64,000 nucleotides of DNA from Streptomyces sp. V4I2 (GTDB taxonomy: Bacteria > Actinomycetota > Actinomycetes > Streptomycetales > Streptomycetaceae): contig NZ_JAUSZM010000003.1 in the NCBI RefSeq assembly GCF_030817655.1, positions 6,324,001-6,388,000 on the forward strand, in the 5' to 3' direction. Made by a program: the position numbers and the translations under genes. Every line of letters starts with the position of its first letter. Position 1 is the stretch's first letter. The notes under the pieces are model-generated. The model was not told the DNA's origin. It searched no databases and saw only the letters and a list, made by a program, of their open reading frames with translations. This document shows, piece by piece, positions 50,247-58,232 of this stretch.

Positions 50247-51943
50247 CGGTGGTCGGCTGGCTGCCCGCGCCCGCCGAGGAACTGTTCGGCGCGGAGGCCA
50301 CGGCGGAGGAGTCGTACGAGGTGCTGACGGTGGACGTGCCGCCGGCCTCCTGGATCGCGGCGCTCGAAACGGCCCGCGACCGCCTCGGCTGCACCTACTT
50401 CGACTGGCTGAGCGCGGTCGACGAACCGGGCACGGGCTTCCGCGTCTCGGCCCACGTCGTGGCCCTCTCCCCGGTACGCCGCCTGCTCGTCCGTACGACC
50501 GTCCCGCACGAGGCCCCCGCCCTGCCGACCGCCGTCGACGTGTACGCGGGCGCCGCCTGGCACGAACGCGAGACCCACGAGATGTTCGGCGTCGCCTTCG
50601 AGGGCCACCCCTCCCTGGACCACCTCCTCCTCCCGGACGGCTTCGAAGGCCACCCCCTCCGCAAGGACTTCGTCCTCGCCTCCCGAGTCGCCAAGGCCTG
50701 GCCCGGCGCCAAGGAACCCGGCGAATCCGAACACGGCGGCCCCAAACGCCGCCAAATGCTCCCCCCAGGCGTCCCCGACCCCAACGAATGGGGCCCCCTG
50801 AAGGGCCAACTCCCCCCGGCCCCAACCCGTCCGGCACGGGGCGCGGGGCGCGCGGGGGCGGGAGAACGCCCGGTGCGGGGTGGTACTGGGGATCGCCCGG
50901 TACGGGGTACTGGGGATCGCCCGGTGGGGGACACGGGCGAGCGCCCGGCGCGCGCGGCCGGCGAACGGCCCGTACGGCGTGCCCGTACGGCGGCTGAGGG
51001 GTCGGCGAGTCAGGTGTCGGCCGCTCCGGTGGAGGGTTCGGGAAGTGCGAAGGAGGCCGCCGCGGTGGAGGCGGCCGGGTCTGCGGGTGCGGCGGGTGCG
51101 GCGAGGCGGTCTGGTACGGCGGCTGAGGAGGGTTCGGCGAGTCGGGCCGAGGCGGTTCCGGCGGAGGACGCGGCGGGGCAGGCGAAGGAGTCTGATTCTT
51201 CGCGTTCGTCAGCTGGGCCGAGTGAGTCTGGTACGGCGGCCGAGGGCTCGGCGAGCCGGACCTCGCCGTCTCCAGTGCAGGGCCCGGGGAGTCCAACGGC
51301 GGCGGAGCAGGCGGCGGAGTCCCAGCCCACGGGCGCGCCCGCTGTACCGAGGCGTTCCCGCACTGCTTCGGATGGCTCGGCCAGCCAGAGCGAGGCGTCC
51401 AAGGCCACGGAGACGTCGGCCACGGGCGCTCCGCACCCAGCTGCCCCGGCCAGCGATGCGCCCGGTGCCCGGCGTCAGGCCCGCACCGCTTCGGAGGCAT
51501 CGGCGAGTCAGGGAGCCACGCCCGGCGCGGTGGATTCGGCCGACGACACCGGCGAGGCCGCCGCACCTGCGCAGACCGAGGGCACGCCCCCGAAAGCGCC
51601 CACCACTCCGTGCAGCCCGGACGCCCCCTGGCACCACGCCCGCCCAGCCTTCGACGAACGGGAAGCCGGGCGAGGCGCTGAGCCCGAGCCGAACGCCGAG
51701 AGCGAGGCAGCGGCCGGCCAAGCACCCAATGCCGAGCAGGCACCGGAAACCGAGCCGGACCACGCTCCCGAAGCCGAAGCCGAAGCCGAAGCCGAAGCCG
51801 AAGCCGAAGTCGATGCCGAAGCCGAGGTCGATGCGAATACGGAAGCCGAGCAGGCACCCAACCCCAAGCACCCCCCAAGGCCCGGCCCTGTCCCCGACCC
51901 CGAGCCCGGCACCCCCGAAGACCCCTCAGGAGGCCCGCAGTGA
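50243..51943 (+). CDS. NuoC-like subunit with a long low-complexity extension
   Basis: A 566-residue protein. The N-terminal ~185 residues match the 30-kDa NuoC subunit: LDYxSAVDE-like YFDWLSAVDEPGTGFRVSAH, DVYAGAAWHERETHEMFGVA and DHLLLPDGFEGHPLRKDFVL. NuoC binds NuoD and NuoB at the base of the peripheral arm. From about residue 195 to the end (370 residues) it is low complexity: GERPVRG/TGDRPVRG repeats, then many RTAAEGSASQ-like units rich in Ala, Ser and Glu, an EAEAEAE run and a Pro tail. No known complex I subunit has such a tail. It overlaps nuoB2 (ATGA) and nuoH2 (GTGA). NuoD, the expected partner, is absent from the locus. Confidence 0.9.
   Translation: MTVVGWLPAPAEELFGAEATAEESYEVLTVDVPPASWIAALETARDRLGCTYFDWLSAVDEPGTGFRVSAHVVALSPVRRLLVRTTVPHEAPALPTAVDVYAGAAWHERETHEMFGVAFEGHPSLDHLLLPDGFEGHPLRKDFVLASRVAKAWPGAKEPGESEHGGPKRRQMLPPGVPDPNEWGPLKGQLPPAPTRPARGAGRAGAGERPVRGGTGDRPVRGTGDRPVGDTGERPARAAGERPVRRARTAAEGSASQVSAAPVEGSGSAKEAAAVEAAGSAGAAGAARRSGTAAEEGSASRAEAVPAEDAAGQAKESDSSRSSAGPSESGTAAEGSASRTSPSPVQGPGSPTAAEQAAESQPTGAPAVPRRSRTASDGSASQSEASKATETSATGAPHPAAPASDAPGARRQARTASEASASQGATPGAVDSADDTGEAAAPAQTEGTPPKAPTTPCSPDAPWHHARPAFDEREAGRGAEPEPNAESEAAAGQAPNAEQAPETEPDHAPEAEAEAEAEAEAEVDAEAEVDANTEAEQAPNPKHPPRPGPVPDPEPGTPEDPSGGPQ
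51780..51850 (+). repeat. GCCGAA hexanucleotide run inside the NuoC-like gene
   Basis: A run of GCCGAA units (51780-51808) continues with GTCGATGCC variants to ~51850. It encodes EAEAEAEAEAE followed by VDAEAEVDA. Slippage-prone; the number of units may differ between strains. A multiple of 6 keeps the frame. Confidence 0.85.
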
Positions 51944-52908
51944 ACGACGCACTCGACGTCGCCCTGCGACTCGTGATCGTCTTCGTCGTCTTCCTCACCT
52001 TCCCCCTGATCGTGGGCCAGACCGAGCACAAGGTCATGGCCCACATGCAGGGCCGCCTCGGCCCGATGTACGCCGGTGGCTTCCACGGCTGGGCCCAACT
52101 CGTCGCCGACGGCGTGAAGTTCGCGCAGAAGGAAGACATCGTCCCGGCGGGCGCGGACCGCCGTATCTTCCAACTCGCCCCCGCCGTAGCCCTCCTCCCG
52201 TACCTCCTGGTCCTCCTCGCCATCCCCATCGGCCCCGGCGAGGGCGCCGTCGGCGAGGTCATCGACGCGGGCGTCTTCTTCGTCCTCGCCGTCATGGGCG
52301 TGGGCGTCCTCGGCTCGCTCATGGCCGGCTGGGCCTCCGCCAACAAGTTCTCCCTCCTCGGCGGCCTGCGCACCGCCGCCCAGCTCCTCGCCTACGAACT
52401 CCCGATGCTGCTCACCGCCGCCTCGGTGGCGATGGCGGCCGGCACCGTCTCGATCCCCGGCATTCTTGACGCCTTCGAGTGGTGGTGGCTGCCCTGGCAG
52501 ATCGTCGGCGCGATCGTGTTCTTCGTCGCCGGCCTCGCTGAACTCCAGCGCCCGCCCTTCGACATGCCGGTCGCCGACTCGGAGATCATCTTCGGTGCCT
52601 ACACCGAGTACACCGGCCTCCGCTTCGCCCTGTTCCTCCTCGCCGAGTACGCCGGAATCGTCGTCCTGTGCGGCCTGACCACCGTCCTCTTCCTGGGCGG
52701 CTGGCACGGCCCCTGGGGCGCCGACGGCCTCGGCTGGGTCTGGACCCTCCTGAAGGCGGCCGTGCTGGCCTTCGTCGTCATCTGGCTCCGCGTCACCTAC
52801 CCACGCCTGCGCGAGGACCAGCTCCAGAAGCTCTCCTGGACCCTCCTCGTCCCCCTCTCCCTCGCCCAGATCGCCCTCACCGGCATCGTCAAGGTGGTGA
52901 TCCAGTAA
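51940..52908 (+). CDS. nuoH2: NADH-quinone oxidoreductase subunit H, second locus
   Basis: A 322-residue membrane subunit with about eight helices that forms the quinone channel and the first proton path. Conserved segments are KVMAHMQGRLGPMYAGGFHG (first loop, Arg-rich in quinone binding), GWASANKFSLLGGLRTAAQL, SYE-like LLAYELPMLLTAASVAMAAG, AELQRPPFDMPVADSEIIFG (acidic quinone-chamber loop) and TYPRLREDQLQKLSWTLLVP. It starts with GTG overlapping the NuoC-like gene. All residues expected for a working subunit appear present. Confidence 0.95.
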   Translation: MNDALDVALRLVIVFVVFLTFPLIVGQTEHKVMAHMQGRLGPMYAGGFHGWAQLVADGVKFAQKEDIVPAGADRRIFQLAPAVALLPYLLVLLAIPIGPGEGAVGEVIDAGVFFVLAVMGVGVLGSLMAGWASANKFSLLGGLRTAAQLLAYELPMLLTAASVAMAAGTVSIPGILDAFEWWWLPWQIVGAIVFFVAGLAELQRPPFDMPVADSEIIFGAYTEYTGLRFALFLLAEYAGIVVLCGLTTVLFLGGWHGPWGADGLGWVWTLLKAAVLAFVVIWLRVTYPRLREDQLQKLSWTLLVPLSLAQIALTGIVKVVIQ

Positions 52909-52910
52909 CC

Positions 52911-53594
52911 ATGGCTGCGTCTGTCCCGCCCACCCGGCCCCGCATCCCCGGCTCCGGCCTCGCCAGGGGCCTGGCCGTCACCCTCCGCACGATGACGAAG
53001 AAGACCGTCACCGAGCAGTACCCGGACGTCCAGCCCGACCTCCCGCCCCGCACCCGCGGTGTGATCGGCCTCTTCGAGGAGAACTGCACGGTCTGCATGC
53101 TGTGCGCCCGTGAGTGCCCGGACTGGTGCATCTACATCGACTCCCACAAGGAGACGGTCCCGGCGGCGACCCCCGGCGGCCGTGAACGCAGCCGCAACGT
53201 CCTCGACCGCTTCGCCATCGACTTCGCCCTGTGCATGTACTGCGGTATCTGCATCGAGGTCTGTCCTTTCGACGCCCTGTTCTGGTCCCCGGAGTTCGAG
53301 TACGCCGAGACCGACATCCGCGACCTCACCCACGAGCGCGACAAGCTCCGCGAGTGGATGTGGACCGTCCCGGCCCCGCCCGCCCTCGACCCCGCCGCGG
53401 AGGAGCCGAAGGAGATCGCCGCCGCCCGCAAGACCGCCGAGAAGCTGGCCGCCCAGCAGGAGGCCCAGCCGGAGGTCCAGTCGCCGACCGAGCCGCACGC
53501 CGACGAGCAGGCCCGCGCGGCCGAGCAGCCCACCCGGCCGACGGGTGAGTCGAAGCAGCAGACGGACCAGCCCCGGCAGGAGGGAGACGCATGA
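52911..53594 (+). CDS. nuoI2: NADH-quinone oxidoreductase subunit I, second locus
   Basis: A 227-residue iron-sulfur subunit. The two 4Fe-4S motifs are intact: CTVCMLCARECPDWCIYID (near residue 63) and CMYCGICIEVCPFDALFW (near 108). This differs in sequence from NuoI of the first locus, which has CVGCELCAWACP and CILCGLCIEACP. The C-terminal ~70 residues are Glu/Gln/Ala/Pro-rich. It starts at ATG 52911, 2 bases after nuoH2. Confidence 0.95.
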   Translation: MAASVPPTRPRIPGSGLARGLAVTLRTMTKKTVTEQYPDVQPDLPPRTRGVIGLFEENCTVCMLCARECPDWCIYIDSHKETVPAATPGGRERSRNVLDRFAIDFALCMYCGICIEVCPFDALFWSPEFEYAETDIRDLTHERDKLREWMWTVPAPPALDPAAEEPKEIAAARKTAEKLAAQQEAQPEVQSPTEPHADEQARAAEQPTRPTGESKQQTDQPRQEGDA

Positions 53595-54244
53595 CCCTCG
53601 CAGCAGCCGCCGGCTTCCTGACGGCCGCCACCGAGACCCACGGCTTCCTCTCCCCGACCGGCGTCGAGATCGCCTTCCTCCTCGTCGGCCTGGTCACCTT
53701 CGGCGCCGCACTGGTCACCGTCACCACCAAACAGCTGGTCCACGCCGCCCTGTGGCTGGTGGCCACCCTCGGCGGCCTCGCCGTCGAGTACCTCCTGCTC
53801 ACCGCCGAGTTCATCGCCTGGGTGCAGGTCCTCATCTACGTCGGTTCCGTCGTCGTCCTCCTCCTGTTCGGTCTGATGCTCACCAGGGCCCCCATCGGCC
53901 GCTCCCCGGACGCCGACTCCGGCAACCGCTGGGCCGCCCTCACCGTGGCCGTCGCCTCCGCCGCCGCCCTGGTGTGGGTCGTCGTCGACGCCTTCCGCAC
54001 CACCTGGATCGACCTGGACGGCCCGGCGGCCGGCTCCACCGAGGCCACCGGCGCCAGCCTCTTCCAGAACTGGGTCCTCCCCTTCGAGGCCCTCTCCGTC
54101 CTCCTCCTCGCCGCTCTGGTCGGCGCGATCGTCCTCTCCCGCAAGACCAAGGCGGACGCGGCGGGCACCGGCCCGGCGGCGAGCACCGGCCCGGGCGTCC
54201 TCGGCGCCGGGGACACCGGACGTGACACGGAAGGGGCCCGCTGA
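53591..54244 (+). CDS. nuoJ2: NADH-quinone oxidoreductase subunit J, second locus
   Basis: A 217-residue membrane subunit with five predicted helices: GVEIAFLLVGLVTFGAALVT, LVHAALWLVATLGGLAVEYL, and the conserved AEFIAWVQVLIYVGSVVVLL. It lacks the 100-residue charged tail of NuoJ in the first locus and ends in a short Gly/Thr-rich tail. It overlaps nuoI2 (ATGA) and nuoK2 (TGATG). Confidence 0.95.
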   Translation: MTLAAAAGFLTAATETHGFLSPTGVEIAFLLVGLVTFGAALVTVTTKQLVHAALWLVATLGGLAVEYLLLTAEFIAWVQVLIYVGSVVVLLLFGLMLTRAPIGRSPDADSGNRWAALTVAVASAAALVWVVVDAFRTTWIDLDGPAAGSTEATGASLFQNWVLPFEALSVLLLAALVGAIVLSRKTKADAAGTGPAASTGPGVLGAGDTGRDTEGAR

Positions 54245-54660
54245 TGCACCTCGCCTATCCCGCCGTCCTCTCCGCCCTCCTGTTCTGCACCGGCCTGTAC
54301 GGCGTCCTCGCCCGCCGCAACGCGATCCTGGTCCTGATGTCGGTCGAGCTGATGCTCAACGCCGTCAACCTCAACCTCGTCGCCTTCGACGTCTGGCTCA
54401 GCCGGGCCGCCGAGGAGACCCTGCACTCCGGCCAGGCCCTGACCCTGTTCACCATCGCCATCGCCGCCGCCGAGATCGGCATCGGCCTGGCGATCGTCCT
54501 CGCCGTCCACCGCAACCGCGGTACCGCGGACATCGACAAGCTCCGCGACACCGCCGAGGGCCACGAGAGCCACCCGACGGACGGTTCCGACGGCTCCGAC
54601 AGCGACGCCCGCACGGCCGGCCCGGCCGACCGGGCCGGGAAGGCTGAGGCCACCGCGTGA
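54244..54660 (+). CDS. nuoK2: NADH-quinone oxidoreductase subunit K, second locus
   Basis: A 138-residue MrpC-like subunit. Both buried glutamates are there: in ILVLMSVELMLNAVNLNLVA and in FTIAIAAAEIGIGLAIVLAV. The three-helix core is the usual ~100 residues; the extra ~38 form a hydrophilic Asp/Ser/Gly tail that the first-locus NuoK does not have. It overlaps nuoL2 as GTGA. Confidence 0.95.
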   Translation: MHLAYPAVLSALLFCTGLYGVLARRNAILVLMSVELMLNAVNLNLVAFDVWLSRAAEETLHSGQALTLFTIAIAAAEIGIGLAIVLAVHRNRGTADIDKLRDTAEGHESHPTDGSDGSDSDARTAGPADRAGKAEATA

Positions 54661-56651
54661 CCACGACCACCCTCGCCGTCCTCGTCCCCCTCCTTCCGTT
54701 CCTGGGCGCCGCGGCCGGCCTGCTCCTGGGCCGCACGGCCCCCGGCTTCGTCCGCCCGCTCGCCGTCCTGCCGACGCTCACCTCCCTCGCGCTCGCCGCG
54801 ATGGTCGCCGTGCGCCAGGGCGGCGACCAGGCGGTGAACGCCGCCACCGAGCTCACCCCCACCGGCTCGGTCCCGATCGAACTCGCCCTGCACATCGACG
54901 GCTTCGCCGCCCTCGTCGCCGTCCTGGTCGGCCTCGTCGCCACCTGCGTGCAGATCTACTCCACGGGCTACCTGCGCGACGACCCGCGCTACCCCTCGTA
55001 CGCCGCACTCGTGTCCCTCTTCACCTCCGCGATGCTGCTCGTCGTCTACTCCGGCGACCTGATGGTGCTGCTGGTCGGCTGGGAGATCATGGGCATCTGC
55101 TCGTACTTCCTGGTCGGCCACTACTGGGAGACCCCGGAGGCCCGCGCCGCCTCCCTCAAGGCCTTCCTGGTCACCAAGCTCGGCGACGTCCCCTTTCTGA
55201 TCGGCCTGTTCGCGCTGGCCACCGACGCCGGGTCGTTCCGCATCACCCGTGTCCTCGGCGCCGTCGCGAACGGCGGACTCGACCACCCGACGCTGATCGC
55301 CCTGCTTCTCCTGGCCGGCGTGGCGGGCAAGTCGGCGCAGTTCCCGCTGCACACCTGGCTCCCCGACGCGATGGCGGGCCCGACCCCCGTCTCCGCGCTG
55401 ATCCACGCCGCGACGATGGTCGCCGCCGGTGTCTACTTCATCGCCCGGCTCCTCCCGGTGTTCGAGGCCTCCCAGGCCGCGATGGTCGTCCTCGCCGTGA
55501 TGTCCGCGGTCACCATGGCCGGCTCGGCGCTCGCGGCGCTCGCCCAGGACGACATCAAGCGTGTCCTCGCCTACTCGACGATCGGCCAGCTCGGCTACAT
55601 GACCGGCGCCCTCGCCGTCGGCGACCGCGGTGCCGCCGTCTTCCACCTCCTCACGCACGGCGCCTTCAAGGCGCTGCTGTTCCTCGCGGCCGGCGTGATC
55701 ATCCACGCCGCCGGCACCAACTCGCTGGCCGCCATGTCCCGCATGAGCAACCTGCGCGACCGCGTCCCCGACGCCTTCTGGACCATGACCGTGGCGCTCC
55801 TCGCGCTCGCCGCGATCCCGCCCTTCAGTGGTTTCTTCTCCAAGGAGTCCGTCCTCGGCGCCGCCGAGCACGTCGCCACCGGCCATACCGAGCACGCCCC
55901 CGGCGCCGCCGGCTGGACCGTCCTCGTGGCCGGCCTGCTCACCGCCCTCCTCACCGCCGCCTACGCGGCGCGCCTGTGGCTGCTTGCCTTCCACGGCCGC
56001 GGCGCCGAGGCCCCCGACCACGGCAGGCAGCCCCTCACCATGACCGTGGTGCTGTGGGTGCTCGCCGCCCCGTCTCTCGCCGTCGGCGGATTCGCCTACC
56101 GCACGCTGCCCGACTGGTTCGACGGCCGCGACCTGGCCCCGACCCTGACCACCTCCGTCCTCGGCACGGGTGTGGCCCTGGTCGGCGGTCTCGTCACCTA
56201 CGCGGCCTGGCGGCACACCACCGCTCTGGCGGCCCGCGTCCCGCTGGGTGCGGTCGCGGCCCACCCCGAGGGCGACGCCGGACAGGTCGAGGCGGAGGCC
56301 ATCGCCAGCCACAAGCCCGCGTACGGAGACGTGGCCTACGCCCCCGACCCGGCGGACCCGGGCCGCCTCCTGCTCGGCCCGCTGCACCGCCACGCGGCCG
56401 TCGGCTTCCACCTCGACGCCGTGTACACGGCCCTCTTCGTCCGCCCGGTCCAGGCCGGAGCCACCCTCGTCCGGTTCCTCGACCGCGAGGTCGTCGACAC
56501 CTACGTACGCGGCGCGGGTGCGCTGCCCCGCCTGCTGGGAGCCGCCGTACGGCGGGCCCAGACCGGCAATCTGCAGACCTATGTGAGCGTGCTGCTCGCC
56601 GGCACCGTCGTCCTGGTGGTCGCCGCCGTCCTCGTCGCCACGGGAGCGTGA
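54657..56651 (+). CDS. nuoL2: NADH-quinone oxidoreductase subunit L, second locus
   Basis: A 664-residue antiporter-like subunit. Core motifs: DLMVLLVGWEIMGICSYFLV (helix-5 Glu), TWLPDAMAGPTPVSALIHAA, DIKRVLAYSTIGQLGYMTGA, and HLLTHGAFKALLFLAAGVII. The long C-terminal part, including the lateral helix and the final transmembrane helix (TVVLVVAAVLVATGA), is present. It starts with GTG overlapping nuoK2 and ends 6 bases before nuoM2. Proton-path residues look conserved, so pumping should be possible. Confidence 0.95.
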   Translation: MTTTTLAVLVPLLPFLGAAAGLLLGRTAPGFVRPLAVLPTLTSLALAAMVAVRQGGDQAVNAATELTPTGSVPIELALHIDGFAALVAVLVGLVATCVQIYSTGYLRDDPRYPSYAALVSLFTSAMLLVVYSGDLMVLLVGWEIMGICSYFLVGHYWETPEARAASLKAFLVTKLGDVPFLIGLFALATDAGSFRITRVLGAVANGGLDHPTLIALLLLAGVAGKSAQFPLHTWLPDAMAGPTPVSALIHAATMVAAGVYFIARLLPVFEASQAAMVVLAVMSAVTMAGSALAALAQDDIKRVLAYSTIGQLGYMTGALAVGDRGAAVFHLLTHGAFKALLFLAAGVIIHAAGTNSLAAMSRMSNLRDRVPDAFWTMTVALLALAAIPPFSGFFSKESVLGAAEHVATGHTEHAPGAAGWTVLVAGLLTALLTAAYAARLWLLAFHGRGAEAPDHGRQPLTMTVVLWVLAAPSLAVGGFAYRTLPDWFDGRDLAPTLTTSVLGTGVALVGGLVTYAAWRHTTALAARVPLGAVAAHPEGDAGQVEAEAIASHKPAYGDVAYAPDPADPGRLLLGPLHRHAAVGFHLDAVYTALFVRPVQAGATLVRFLDREVVDTYVRGAGALPRLLGAAVRRAQTGNLQTYVSVLLAGTVVLVVAAVLVATGA

Positions 56652-56657
56652 GCAGGC

Positions 56658-58232
56658 GTGATCGATATCAACGAGTCCGTGATGCAGGTCCTTCTGGCGT
56701 TCATCGTGGTCGGCCCGCTTCTCGGCGCCGCCACCGCTCTGCTGCCGGCCCCGCCCGGGCTGAAGGGGAAGTCACCCGAGCAGGCCGTGCTGCGGCACGG
56801 TGTGACGGTCACCGGTGCGATTCTCATCGCCGCGGTCGTCCTCACGCTCGGCTTCGACCACGACCACCCGTCGAAGATGCAGGCCACGACCGACATCAGC
56901 TGGATTCCCGCACTCGACGTGCGCATCCACCTCGGCATCGACGGCATCTCCCTCCCCCTTCTGGTCCTGACCGCGCTGCTGACCTTCCTCTGCGCGCTCT
57001 ACTCCTATTTCAAAATGCCCGCGGGACCGACCCCGAAGGCCTTCGTCGCACTGCTGCTCGTCCTCGAGTCCGGCACCCTCGCGACCTTCGCCGTCCTCGA
57101 CCTGCTCCTCTTCTTCCTCGCCTTCGAGATGGTCCTCATCCCGATGTACTTCCTCATCGCCCGCTGGGGCGGTGAACAACGGACCCAAGCGGCTTGGAAG
57201 TTCATCCTCTTCACCCTGCTCGGATCCGTGGTCATGCTGCTCGGCCTGCTCCTGATCGGAATCAAGGCGGGCACATTCGACATGGTGGCACTCGCCACTG
57301 ACAACGGCCGGTCGCTGACCACATCCGTGCAGGTCATCGCGGTTTTGGCGATCGGGATCGGGCTCGCGGTCAAGACGCCGATGTGGCCGCTGCACAGCTG
57401 GCTGCCCGACGCCCACACCGCGGCCCCGACCGTCGGCTCGGTCCTGCTGGCCGGCGTACTGCTGAAGATGGGTACGTACGGATTCGTCCGGATTCTGCTG
57501 CCGATCACGCCGGACGGCTTCCGCACCTTCGCGCCCTACCTGGCCGCCTTCGCCGTCGTCGGGATCATCTACGGATCGCTGGCCTGCCTGGCCCTGGCGA
57601 AACAGGGAGCGAAGGGCGATCTCAAGCGGCTCATCGCCTACTCGTCCGTCGGCCACATGGGCTTCGTCCTGCTCGGCATCTCGACCATGACCCCGACCGG
57701 CGTGAACGGCGCGCTGTTCGCCAACATCGCCCACGGCCTCATCACCGGCCTGCTCTTCTTCCTGGTCGGCGCGCTGAAGGACCGCACCGGCACGTCCGAC
57801 CTCGACACCCTCGCCGAGGCCACCGGCGCCGCGCTCTACGGCAAGGCACCCCGCCTCGGCGGCCTGCTCGCCTTCGCCGCCGTCGCCTCGCTCGGCCTGC
57901 CCGGCCTCGCCGGATTCTGGGGCGAGATGCTGGCGCTGTTCGGCGCGTTCGACCCCGCCGAAGGTCTCAGCCGCCCGGCCTTCCTCACCTTCATGGCGAT
58001 CGCGGCGTTCGGCACGCTGCTGACGGCCGCGTACATGCTGATCGTGGTGCGCCGCGTCTGCATGGGCGCCGTACGGCAGGAAGCGCCGAAGCTCGCCGAC
58101 GTCCAGACATACGAGTTCGCGGCCTGGACTCCGCTCGTCGTCCTCACCGTCGTCGCCGGCCTCTGGCCGAAGGCCCTCCTCGGCCTGACCGACCCGGCCG
58201 TGCAACAGCTCCTCGCAGGAGGCACCCGATGA
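56658..58232 (+). CDS. nuoM2: NADH-quinone oxidoreductase subunit M, second locus
   Basis: A 524-residue antiporter-like subunit, with AFEMVLIPMYFLIARWGGEQ (helix-5 Glu), PMWPLHSWLPDAHTAAPTVG, AKGDLKRLIAYSSVGHMGFV and LGLPGLAGFWGEMLALFGAF. It matches NuoM of the first locus in length (525). It starts with GTG 56658, and its stop overlaps nuoN2 as ATGA. Confidence 0.95.
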   Translation: MIDINESVMQVLLAFIVVGPLLGAATALLPAPPGLKGKSPEQAVLRHGVTVTGAILIAAVVLTLGFDHDHPSKMQATTDISWIPALDVRIHLGIDGISLPLLVLTALLTFLCALYSYFKMPAGPTPKAFVALLLVLESGTLATFAVLDLLLFFLAFEMVLIPMYFLIARWGGEQRTQAAWKFILFTLLGSVVMLLGLLLIGIKAGTFDMVALATDNGRSLTTSVQVIAVLAIGIGLAVKTPMWPLHSWLPDAHTAAPTVGSVLLAGVLLKMGTYGFVRILLPITPDGFRTFAPYLAAFAVVGIIYGSLACLALAKQGAKGDLKRLIAYSSVGHMGFVLLGISTMTPTGVNGALFANIAHGLITGLLFFLVGALKDRTGTSDLDTLAEATGAALYGKAPRLGGLLAFAAVASLGLPGLAGFWGEMLALFGAFDPAEGLSRPAFLTFMAIAAFGTLLTAAYMLIVVRRVCMGAVRQEAPKLADVQTYEFAAWTPLVVLTVVAGLWPKALLGLTDPAVQQLLAGGTR

